From Paranoxybacillus sp035645275 (GTDB lineage: Bacteria; Bacillota; Bacilli; Bacillales; Anoxybacillaceae), in the NCBI GenBank assembly GCA_035645275.1, contig DASQMX010000031.1, positions 248,001 through 312,000 of the forward strand: a stretch of 64,000 bases of DNA, written 5' to 3'. Positions 1 to 7,263 of this stretch are shown piece after piece; position 1 is the first letter of the stretch, and each line of letters starts with the position of its first letter. Position numbers and translations under genes: made by a program. The notes below the pieces were generated by a model, which saw only the letters and a list, made by a program, of their open reading frames with translations, did no database searches and was not told where the DNA came from.

Positions 1-742
1 TGAATTTCTTGCGATGAGCAACAAGCTTTGTCACGTCGACTTCGTCCATTAATGTAACGTGTGGAGCCGTATGCTTGGAATTTACCATCGCTTTTGCGAT
101 TGCGCGACGGATACCGCTCATTTTCTCGCGAGTTTCTGGGAATTCTCCTTCCAGCACAACTGGTTGAGCAGCAGGCTTAGCTTCTGCTTTCGGAGCTGCT
201 TTTTCCTCTGCAGCTGGAGTTTCTTGAACTGGTGCAGCAGCTGTCGCACCACCGGCTAAGAATGCATCAATATCACTCTTTAACACACGGCCATTTTTTC
301 CTGTTCCTTGTACAAGACGAATGTCTACGCCTTTTTCACGTGCGTATTTGCGAACAGAAGGCATCGCAATGACGCGGCGGTTTGGATCTACTTCAGCTGT
401 TTGAGCTGCCGCTTTTTCTGCCGCTGCTGGAGCTTCTTCTTTTACTTCCTCTGCTTTTGGTTCATCATCATGATCTTGACCTTTAAATTTAAGATTTTCA
501 TATCCAGGAGCATCAAATTTAATTAACGTTTGGCCAACTGTTGCCACTGTTCCTTCATCTACTAAAATTTCAAGCACTTTTCCTTTTACAGGGGATGGAA
601 TCTCTACAACCGCTTTATCGTTTTGTACTTCGCAAAGCACATCATCTTCATTAACTTCATCGCCAGGTTTCACGAACCATTTGACAATTTCACCTTCATG
701 AATACCTTCACCAATATCTGGCAATTTAAACTCAAATGCCAC
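1..742 (-). CDS. pdhC: Pyruvate dehydrogenase E2 (dihydrolipoyl acetyltransferase), 5' part only
   Basis: Dihydrolipoyllysine acetyltransferase core of the cytosolic pyruvate dehydrogenase complex; it transfers acetyl groups from E1 to CoA. The reading frame is open to the window edge, so only the N-terminal 247 residues are present. An N-terminal lipoyl domain (about residues 1-80) carries the QNDKAVVEI lipoylation motif with Lys near 43. An Ala/Pro/Glu-rich linker follows, then a peripheral subunit-binding domain (about 120-160, with MPSVRKYAREKGVD), a second Ala/Pro linker and the start of the catalytic domain. The start is GTG at 742, preceded by AGGAGG. It lies downstream of pdhB but is separated from it by a 98-bp inverted repeat of family A. 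Confidence 0.95.
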   Translation of the reverse strand, partial: MAFEFKLPDIGEGIHEGEIVKWFVKPGDEVNEDDVLCEVQNDKAVVEIPSPVKGKVLEILVDEGTVATVGQTLIKFDAPGYENLKFKGQDHDDEPKAEEVKEEAPAAAEKAAAQTAEVDPNRRVIAMPSVRKYAREKGVDIRLVQGTGKNGRVLKSDIDAFLAGGATAAAPVQETPAAEEKAAPKAEAKPAAQPVVLEGEFPETREKMSGIRRAIAKAMVNSKHTAPHVTLMDEVDVTKLVAHRKKF

Positions 743-776
743 TTTTCGTCGACCTCCTATTGTCTTTTTCAATTCG

Positions 777-874
777 AGGCTGACCCATAAGTGTCTAACC
801 TCGCGTGCATATAATCCTATATATTATATTGCGTTGTGAGGTTTGACACTTCGCATTTACATTTAGGTCAGCCT
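777..874. repeat. Family A inverted repeat, copy 1, inside the pdh operon
   Basis: Outer arms AGGCTGACCCATAAGTGTC and the complementary end ...TAGGTCAGCCT flank an AT-rich centre (ATATAATCCTATATATTATAT). It sits between pdhB and pdhC, both on the minus strand, so the mRNA would carry a long hairpin between the E1 and E2 coding parts. A role in termination, attenuation or mRNA processing is inference. Confidence 0.85.
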
Positions 875-909
875 TATGCTTAATCAGTGCTATTATGTTT
901 TCTCTAAAA

Positions 910-1887
910 TTAGAAACTCATTACTTTCTTTGCCGTTTCGATTACATCTTTAAAGTTTGGTAACCAAACTGGCTCAGCTTGAGAGAATGGATATACAGTA
1001 TCCGGTGCAGCTACACGCAAGACTGGAGCCTCAAGGCTTAAAATTGCACGGTCATTAATTTCTGCAACCACATTTGCAGCAATACCTGCTTGTTTTTGCG
1101 CTTCTTGAACAACGATTGCACGTCCTGTTTTTTCAACAGATGCAATGATTGTTTCAATGTCTAATGGTTGAACTGTACGCAAGTCAATGACTTCTGCAGA
1201 AATTCCTTCTTTTTCAAGTTCTGTAGCCGCCTTTAATGATTCATGCACCATTGCACCATACGCGATAATCGTTAAATCTTTTCCTTCGCGTTTAATGTCC
1301 GCCTTACCGATTGGAATCGTATATTCTCCTTCCGGTACTTCTTGACGGAAAGAACGGTAAAGTTTCATATGCTCTAAGAAAATGACAGGGTCATTATCAC
1401 GAATCGCAGAAATTAATAAACCTTTTGCATCATAAGGTGTAGAAGGAATGACAACTTTCAAGCCAGGTTGTTGTGCGACTAATCCTTCTAAGCTATCTGC
1501 GTGCAGCTCTGGCGTATGAACGCCTCCTCCGAACGGAGAACGAACAGTAATCGGCATGCTGAAGCGACCGCCTGAACGATAGCGCATACGAGCCATTTGA
1601 CCGTTAATAGAATCCATTACTTCGTATACGAATCCGAAGAATTGAATTTCAGGGACCGGACGAAAACCTTGTACAGCTAAACCAACGGCAAGACCACCGA
1701 TTCCTGATTCAGCAAGAGGAGTATCGAATACGCGATCTTCGCCAAATTCCGCTTGCAATCCTTCTGTTGCGCGGAACACCCCACCATTAAGACCAACATC
1801 TTCTCCAAACACTAAAACGTTTGGATCATTTTTCAACTCGATGCGCAATGCATCTGTGATTGCTTGAATCATTGTCATTTGCGCCAT
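910..1887 (-). CDS. pdhB: Pyruvate dehydrogenase E1 component, beta subunit
   Basis: Beta subunit of the E1 heterotetramer (alpha2beta2) that decarboxylates pyruvate with thiamine diphosphate and acetylates the lipoyl arm of E2. The 325-residue length is typical. It has the transketolase pyrimidine-binding domain (about 1-180, with FGEDVGLNGGVFRAT and DTPLAESGIGG) and the C-terminal transketolase domain (about 195-320, with GAMVHESLKAA and VIDLRTVQPLD). It starts 3 bp after the pdhA stop, so the two E1 genes are probably translationally coupled. Downstream is a family A repeat and then pdhC. Confidence 0.97.
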   Translation of the reverse strand: MAQMTMIQAITDALRIELKNDPNVLVFGEDVGLNGGVFRATEGLQAEFGEDRVFDTPLAESGIGGLAVGLAVQGFRPVPEIQFFGFVYEVMDSINGQMARMRYRSGGRFSMPITVRSPFGGGVHTPELHADSLEGLVAQQPGLKVVIPSTPYDAKGLLISAIRDNDPVIFLEHMKLYRSFRQEVPEGEYTIPIGKADIKREGKDLTIIAYGAMVHESLKAATELEKEGISAEVIDLRTVQPLDIETIIASVEKTGRAIVVQEAQKQAGIAANVVAEINDRAILSLEAPVLRVAAPDTVYPFSQAEPVWLPNFKDVIETAKKVMSF

Positions 1888-1890
1888 GGT

Positions 1891-3000
1891 TTACTTCGAC
1901 TCCTTCTCTTTATAAATTTCATATTGCTCTTTTAAGTTGAACGGCATATTTTCGTACATGATGTTCATTAAGTCCGTTACTTTTTGTTTTGGCGTTTCGT
2001 CTGCTTTCTTAATTGCCTGTTTAATATCTTCTTTTGCTTGTTCGATTACTTGATTTTCTTCTTCTTCGCTCCATAAGCCTTTCTTCTCTAAGAACTTGCG
2101 GAAACGAACGATCGGATCTTTCTTTTCCCACTCGTTTTCTAATTCTCTTGAACGATAACGTGTTGGGTCGTCACCAGCCATTGTGTGTGGACCATAACGG
2201 AATGTTAATGTTTCGATTAATGTCGGACCTTCACCATTAATAGCGCGTTCGCGAGCTTCACGCACAGCTACATACACTGCTAATGGATCCATACCGTCTA
2301 CTTGAATACCCGGAATACCAGCAGCTACTGCTTTTTGTGCGATTGTTTTTGCTGCAGATTGTTTTTCTACCGGAGTAGAAATCGCAAAGCGATTGTTTTG
2401 CACAACGAAAATCGCTGGTACATTGAACGCCCCTGCAAAGTTAATACCTTCATAGAAGTCGCCTTGAGAAGCTCCTCCGTCACCTGTGTATGTAATGGCA
2501 ACCGCTTTTTTGCCACGTTTTTTAATACCAAGCGCAACACCTGCTGCTTGAATGATTTGCGCACCGATAATAATTTGTGGCGGTAGCAAATTAACGCCTT
2601 CAGGAATTTGGTTGCCATGGAAATGACCGCGTGAGAATAAAAACGCTTGATAAAGCGGAAGTCCATGCCAAATCATTTGTGGAATATCACGGTAAGCAGG
2701 TAAAATAAAATCTTCTTTTTCAAGAGCAAACTGGCTTCCAATTTGGCTTGCTTCTTGTCCAGCTGTTGGCGCATAGAAACCGAGACGGCCTTGACGGTTT
2801 AACGAAATACAACGTTGGTCTAGTACGCGAGTGTACACCATACGGCGCATAAGCTCTTTTAGCTGCTCGTCGCTTAAATTCGGCATCGCTGCTTCGTTTA
2901 CAACTTCGCCTTCCTCATTTAAGATTTGGAACGTCGGAAATTGTTCAGCAATTTTTTCAAGCTGCTTCTTTACATTGAATTGGGATGTTTTTGCACCCAT
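1891..3000 (-). CDS. pdhA: Pyruvate dehydrogenase E1 component, alpha subunit
   Basis: Alpha subunit of pyruvate dehydrogenase E1. The thiamine diphosphate motif is clear at about residues 170-205 (GDGGASQGD ... VVQNN). The phosphorylation-loop-like region FRYGPHTMAGDDPTRYR follows near residue 270. The start at 3000 gives 369 residues beginning MGAKTSQF and uses AGAGGTG as ribosome binding site; the ORF could extend 3 codons further upstream, but the shorter form matches the Geobacillus E1-alpha N-terminus as remembered. First gene of the pdh cluster, with a good sigma-A-like promoter about 220 bp upstream. Confidence 0.97.
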   Translation of the reverse strand: MGAKTSQFNVKKQLEKIAEQFPTFQILNEEGEVVNEAAMPNLSDEQLKELMRRMVYTRVLDQRCISLNRQGRLGFYAPTAGQEASQIGSQFALEKEDFILPAYRDIPQMIWHGLPLYQAFLFSRGHFHGNQIPEGVNLLPPQIIIGAQIIQAAGVALGIKKRGKKAVAITYTGDGGASQGDFYEGINFAGAFNVPAIFVVQNNRFAISTPVEKQSAAKTIAQKAVAAGIPGIQVDGMDPLAVYVAVREARERAINGEGPTLIETLTFRYGPHTMAGDDPTRYRSRELENEWEKKDPIVRFRKFLEKKGLWSEEEENQVIEQAKEDIKQAIKKADETPKQKVTDLMNIMYENMPFNLKEQYEIYKEKESK

Positions 3001-3167
3001 CACGTTCACCTCTACCTTTCTTTTGTTTATGAAAAATAAAACGCAGACAACACATACAGCATTAATTTACCCAAAATTGTTTATACACAGACAAGATTTG
3101 CAATAGATGCCCTAAATGACTTGATGACCAACACGATCATTGGCAAGAAGCGGAAACGATTTATTCT

Positions 3168-3198
3168 GTATTAATTTTTTACAGAAAAAAATTAATAC
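3168..3198. promoter_or_regulatory. Inverted repeat in the pdhA leader
   Basis: GTATTAATTTTTT and AAAAAAATTAATAC form a near-perfect dyad around ACAG. It lies just downstream of the predicted transcription start of pdhA. It could be an operator or a leader hairpin; no binding protein can be named. Confidence 0.5.
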
Positions 3199-3218
3199 AA
3201 CGCTTGCTCGTCATTTCA

Positions 3219-3247
3219 AGTTTACACCTTATTAACTTTATCGTCAA
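3219..3247 (-). promoter_or_regulatory. Predicted sigma-A promoter of pdhA
   Basis: On the minus strand, -35 TTGACG is followed by a 17-bp spacer and -10 TAAACT. The predicted start, near 3212, gives a roughly 210-nt leader before pdhA. The surrounding stretch from 3001 to 3391 contains no other gene. Confidence 0.55.
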
Positions 3248-3389
3248 TTACTTTAAACTTCTATTAAATATGTAGGTTAATATATTACCATTTAATGTAA
3301 AAACAATTCAAACCCAACAATCTGTTATATTATAAAAATCAATCTGTACTAATACTGTTTTTCCCGTTTTTTTCCGAAAGCATAAAATA

Positions 3390-3415
3390 AAAAAGACTGT
3401 CATGATGACAGCCTC
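3390..3415 (-). terminator. Intrinsic terminator of ykyA
   Basis: AAGACTGTCAT/ATGACAGCCT stem directly after the ykyA stop codon. On the minus strand a T-rich run follows. Confidence 0.7.
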
Positions 3416-4057
3416 TTATTTTAATGTATTGAATAATGCTTTTTTTGCTTCATTATATTCAACTGTATAGCGATTAAACTGTTCATTTGCTTTTTTAATC
3501 TCATCATAAGCAGAATTAATTTTTATTACTTGCTGTTCCAATTGTTCTAAAGTTAACTGCTTGTTTTGAAACATTCGATACAAATCGATTTCTAATTGCA
3601 ATGCTTGCTGATAATCGTTGTAAAGTTCATCATACGTCATATAGCGCTTCTCTAGCAGTTGGACTAAACGAGAGGCATTTTCTTTCACAGCCTGATCAGG
3701 AAGCGAAGATATTTCTGTTTTTACTACTTCCAATTGTTTCTTTGCTAGCTGAATGCTGTCATATTCTTTTTTTATTCGTTTTTCCCTTTTTTCAATAATC
3801 TCTAACGCTTCTTCGGATAACTTTAAAATTTCAGGGAACTGTTTCATGCCAAGCGACATAATACGATCATAAATTTCTTTTTCTTTCTTTTCTAACTCGA
3901 CAAGGGGCTTTTGTTGCTTATGAAATTCTTTTTCATATTTGATGAGCTTTTCGAATGCTGATAATAAAGACTGTTCTGAGGAAAGAATGTTACAACCAGC
4001 AATAAACAGCACAATGACAAACAAAAACAATAAACGAACTTTTCTTTGAAGCACCAT
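3416..4057 (-). CDS. ykyA: YkyA-family putative cell-wall-binding lipoprotein
   Basis: Exported lipoprotein of unknown function. A basic N-terminus and hydrophobic stretch end in the lipobox IAGC (Cys at about residue 22). The rest is a highly charged, Glu/Lys-rich, predominantly helical and probably coiled-coil region (about 40-210). The 213-residue length and the position next to pdhA and divergent from def match YkyA of B. subtilis. The ATG at 4057 is preceded by GGGGAGA. A cell-wall-binding role is only a family description. Confidence 0.85.
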   Translation of the reverse strand: MVLQRKVRLLFLFVIVLFIAGCNILSSEQSLLSAFEKLIKYEKEFHKQQKPLVELEKKEKEIYDRIMSLGMKQFPEILKLSEEALEIIEKREKRIKKEYDSIQLAKKQLEVVKTEISSLPDQAVKENASRLVQLLEKRYMTYDELYNDYQQALQLEIDLYRMFQNKQLTLEQLEQQVIKINSAYDEIKKANEQFNRYTVEYNEAKKALFNTLK

Positions 4058-4216
4058 CCATTCTCTCCCCTTTCATCTCTTTTCCGTCTATTTCACTAAA
4101 ACTTTTAAGTCGATTGTTGAGTAGTATACAAAAATAAATCCCGTCGTTCAAGTTTACGACAAAAACGAAAATTTGTTAGACTAAAACCATACATGATGGA
4201 AAAAGGAGTGAGATAA

Positions 4217-4771
4217 ATGATTACAATGAAAGATATTATTAAAGAAGGACATCCGACGTTGCGTAAAGTGGCAGAAGAAGTTCCTCTTCCTGCTTCAGAA
4301 GAAGATAAAGAAATTTTGCGCAGCTTAATTGAATATGTAAAAATGAGCCAAAATCCTGAATTAGCGGAAAAATATGGACTACGCCCTGCCATTGGCCTAG
4401 CTGCTCCGCAAATTAATGTATCAAAACGAATGATTGCCGTTCATGTAACGGATGAAAAAGGAACATTATACAGTTACGCTCTTTTTAATCCAAAAATTGT
4501 AAGTCACTCCGTTGAACGATGCTATTTAACAAGCGGAGAAGGCTGCCTCTCTGTTGACCGGGACGTTCCAGGGTATGTGCCCCGCTACGCTCGAATTACC
4601 GTAACTGGTACTACTCTTGAAGGAGAAGAAATAAAAATTCGTCTGAAGGGCTTGCCGGCTATCGTATTTCAGCATGAAATCGACCATCTAAACGGAATTA
4701 TGTTTTATGATCATATTGATAAAGAAAATCCATTTAAAATTCCTGATAACGCGATACCTATCGAGCGCTGA
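4217..4771 (+). CDS. def: Peptide deformylase
   Basis: Metalloenzyme that removes the formyl group from the N-terminal methionine of new proteins. All three active-site motifs are present: G-L-A-A-P-Q (about residue 60), E-G-C-L-S (about 110, metal-binding Cys) and H-E-I-D-H (about 154, two metal-binding His and the catalytic Glu). The 184-residue length and insertions fit the Gram-positive type 2 enzyme. The ATG at 4217 has AAAAGGAG upstream. It is transcribed divergently from ykyA and ends at a bidirectional terminator shared with ykrA. Confidence 0.97.
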   Translation: MITMKDIIKEGHPTLRKVAEEVPLPASEEDKEILRSLIEYVKMSQNPELAEKYGLRPAIGLAAPQINVSKRMIAVHVTDEKGTLYSYALFNPKIVSHSVERCYLTSGEGCLSVDRDVPGYVPRYARITVTGTTLEGEEIKIRLKGLPAIVFQHEIDHLNGIMFYDHIDKENPFKIPDNAIPIER

Positions 4772-4790
4772 ACGATTCAATGCCCTTTAA

Positions 4791-4825
4791 AAAAGGAGTC
4801 TGTCCTAAGCGGAAGACTCCTTTTT
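4791..4825. terminator. Bidirectional terminator between def and ykrA
   Basis: AAAAAGGAGTCT...AGACTCCTTTTT stem, with A/T runs on both sides, between two convergent genes. Confidence 0.8.
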
Positions 4826-4834
4826 CCTTGTTAT

Positions 4835-5608
4835 TCAAATTAATTGCAGTTGCTTTAATCCGTATAATATCCCTTCCTCAGCAACATCCTTTGTCACAAA
4901 ATCGGCCACTTCTTTTACTTCCTCTCTTGCATTCCCCATCGCTACACCTGTCCCAACAAAACTCAGCATCTCAATATCATTGAGACCGTCTCCAAAGGCG
5001 TATACATCCTCTTTTTTAATTCCAAGCCTTTCAATCATCCGTTTAATTCCTTCCGCTTTTGAACCGCCAAATGGAAGAATGTCCGTTGATAAAGCATGCC
5101 AGCGCACAAAATGAAATTCACTATATTCATGAATATATAAATGTTCCTCTTCCGGTTTACAAAATAAAAGTGCCTGGTAAATATCGCGATTTTCATAATA
5201 AAACGGGTCCAGCTCCGGATGAGTAAACTTCAAACTTCCCATGCTTTCATGAATATACGGATGATTATCCATGCTTGCCCTCATCGTCTCCGCATCCAGA
5301 AAGACAAGCGGATGCCCATTTTTGTGAGCATGCTCTTTTAAATCGTGAAGTCTTTCCCGATTCAACGGATTTTGATAAATGACTTCCCCCTCAAATACAA
5401 CATATTGCCCGTTAAAACTGACATAAGAATCTATTCCTAAACGTTTTCGTAAATCAGCAAACATAAACGGCGCTCTGCCCGTAGCGATGGCGACATGAAC
5501 ACCGTTATCTTTTAAAGCTTGTACCGCTTGAACGGTCGAATCAGGCAATTCTTTATTTTCATCTAGCAACGTTCCATCAATATCAAAAAATACGATTTTC
5601 TTTTTCAT
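4835..5608 (-). CDS. ykrA: HAD-superfamily (Cof-type) phosphatase YkrA
   Basis: Cytosolic HAD phosphatase of the Cof subfamily; the natural substrate is not evident. Motif I is FFDIDGTLLDEN near residue 7 (two catalytic Asp), motif II is the AIATGR region (about 40), and the C-terminal motif is YAFGDGLNDIEML (about 206-218). A type-C2 cap lies between them. The 257-residue length is normal for the family. The start overlaps the 3' end of the upstream transporter gene by 26 bp, implying co-transcription. Confidence 0.9.
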   Translation of the reverse strand: MKKKIVFFDIDGTLLDENKELPDSTVQAVQALKDNGVHVAIATGRAPFMFADLRKRLGIDSYVSFNGQYVVFEGEVIYQNPLNRERLHDLKEHAHKNGHPLVFLDAETMRASMDNHPYIHESMGSLKFTHPELDPFYYENRDIYQALLFCKPEEEHLYIHEYSEFHFVRWHALSTDILPFGGSKAEGIKRMIERLGIKKEDVYAFGDGLNDIEMLSFVGTGVAMGNAREEVKEVADFVTKDVAEEGILYGLKQLQLI

Positions 5609-6506
5609 AACTTTCTACCTCACCTATCCGTTGTTTCTCTCTTTTGTTGTATGAAGATAAATAAACTCCGCCAAATATAAAAAGCAAACCTAAAACCATA
5701 TGTGCAGAAATTGTTTCATCTAGCAATAACGCCCCCCAAAACGTGGCGCTTACAGGGACGATATACGTCACAAGCGAAGCAAATTCCGCACTTCCTTCTT
5801 TCACTAAATAATAATACAATAAATACGCAATTCCAGAGCCAAATGCGCCCAGCCCGATTAACGCTAAAATGATTTCACTTGATTGGATGATATGAATCGG
5901 AGTGCGATTAAATAGTTGCATACAAACAAAGCTAATGATCGCAGCCATCGTTAATGTAGTAAAGGAAATATGAGTGACACTTAAATGTTGTAAATATTTT
6001 TTCGATAAATGGGCACCTAATCCATAGCAAATCGTCGCTGCCATCATCATCATAACACCAAAAATATTCTCTGATAAAATATTTTCGATTTTGACATCTG
6101 CCAGTACAAAAATTCCCGCAAAACCTAGAAATAATCCACACCATTGTCTTTTCGTTAATGTTGTAGAAAACCAAATCGAGCCTATGACCATTGTCCAAAG
6201 CGGCGTTGCAGCATTAATGAATGAGGCCATGCTGCTGGAAATAAGCGTTTCACTTAACGCAATCAATCCCCAAGGCAGCGCATTATTGAACAATCCAACA
6301 AGGAAAACAGGCCAAAATGGAACTTCACGCCACCGAACAAATTCCTTTTTAACAAGCATTACAAGTAAAAGCGTTAAAGCTCCAAAAAAACAGCGCCAGA
6401 AACTAACTCCCCAATTTCCGAGTTCATCGACCAGAATTTTAATAAAGAAAAAGGACATTCCCCAAATAATGCTTAATCCGGCAAGCGTTCCGTACAGTCT
6501 CCCCAC
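5583..6506 (-). CDS. EamA/DMT-family membrane exporter
   Basis: Inner-membrane carrier of the drug/metabolite transporter superfamily with two EamA repeats. About ten hydrophobic segments are visible, the first half covering roughly residues 1-135 and the second 150-285. The substrate is unknown. The ORF is open further upstream, but GTG at 6506, preceded by GGGGAAGGGG, gives 307 residues, the usual family length. Its last 26 bp overlap ykrA. It diverges from the small ORF at 6707. Confidence 0.85.
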   Translation of the reverse strand: MGRLYGTLAGLSIIWGMSFFFIKILVDELGNWGVSFWRCFFGALTLLLVMLVKKEFVRWREVPFWPVFLVGLFNNALPWGLIALSETLISSSMASFINAATPLWTMVIGSIWFSTTLTKRQWCGLFLGFAGIFVLADVKIENILSENIFGVMMMMAATICYGLGAHLSKKYLQHLSVTHISFTTLTMAAIISFVCMQLFNRTPIHIIQSSEIILALIGLGAFGSGIAYLLYYYLVKEGSAEFASLVTYIVPVSATFWGALLLDETISAHMVLGLLFIFGGVYLSSYNKREKQRIGEVESYEKENRIF

Positions 6507-6706
6507 CGCGTTAATCCCCTTCCCCTCACTGTTTAATAACATTAAGCTAACGGAAGAACATGGAAATGTCAAACAATTTACCATTCACTGACTCCACATT
6601 TATCCATGAAAAACAAAACCTCTAGCACATATACTAATGACAAGAATACGAACACATTTACTTTCATTAAGAAATGGATAAAATATAAAGTAAGGAGTGA
6701 TGGGTG

Positions 6707-6778
6707 ATGCTTAAAAAGCTCAAAAAGAAACTGCTCCGACAATGGAAAGATTTACTTCGAAAAAAATCAATTGCTTAG
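6707..6778 (+). CDS. Possible 23-residue cationic amphipathic peptide
   Basis: A short ORF too small for standard gene calling: it begins MLKKLKKKLLRQW and ends at TAG 6776-6778. It has AAGGAG 9 nt before the ATG, and a possible promoter TTTACT-16-TAAAAT immediately upstream. Nine Lys/Arg alternate with Leu/Trp, so the product could form an amphipathic helix. A family A repeat starts at the next base. I do not recognise a homologue. It could be a functional peptide, a leader peptide, or chance. Confidence 0.4.
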   Translation: MLKKLKKKLLRQWKDLLRKKSIA

Positions 6779-6899
6779 AGGCTGTCCCATTAAGGGTCTG
6801 ACCTCACGCAAAATTCACCATATATCGTGTAATTCCGAAAGATATAATACGATATATTGTGGTTGTGGGGTCTGACCCTTTGTTTTTTCGACAGTCTCT
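6779..6899. repeat. Family A inverted repeat, copy 2
   Basis: Arms AGGCTGTCCCATTAAGGGTCT and the complementary end ...GACAGTCTCT, with inner IR CATATATCGTG/CGATATATTGTG and direct repeats GGGTCTGACC. It lies between the 23-codon ORF and rpoY. The rest of the 6900-7051 stretch is an AT-rich leader with no gene. Confidence 0.85.
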
Positions 6900-7051
6900 T
6901 CTTTGTCCAATTGTTCAGCAATTGAATGAAACGAGCAAATTCCGTCAAAGATGATACAGACCTTTTCTAAGAAAAAACATGAAAATCATTAAGTTTTTAT
7001 ATATAATAAAAAAAGTTAAGCAATAATCGGTGAGTAAGGAGAGAGATAATC

Positions 7052-7261
7052 ATGATTTTCAAAGTGTTTTATCAAGAAAATCCAGATGAAGTGCCTGTGA
7101 GAGAAAAAACAAAAACATTATACATTGAGGCAGAATCAGAGCGCGAAGTACGCCGAAAACTGCAAGACCGCACAATTAATATCGAGTATATTCAGCCGCT
7201 TGAAGGTGCTCATTTAGAATATGAAAAACAAAACCCTGATTTTAAAGTATTGGAGATTTGA
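7052..7261 (+). CDS. rpoY: RNA polymerase epsilon subunit
   Basis: Small accessory subunit of Firmicute RNA polymerase, 69 residues. The sequence (MIFKVFYQ start, PVREKTKTLYIEAESE, ending near residue 69 with KVLEI) matches the RpoY/YkzG family in length and composition. It is encoded directly upstream of rnjA with a 2-bp gap (the rnjA ATG is at 7264), the conserved arrangement in Bacillus. The ribosome binding site is AAGGAGAG. Confidence 0.93.
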   Translation: MIFKVFYQENPDEVPVREKTKTLYIEAESEREVRRKLQDRTINIEYIQPLEGAHLEYEKQNPDFKVLEI

Positions 7262-7263
7262 AT

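Noticed and set aside
6091..6591. 166-residue open frame antisense to the DMT exporter gene
   Set aside because: It is a shadow of a membrane-protein gene with all expected features; the translated sequence has no recognisable domain.
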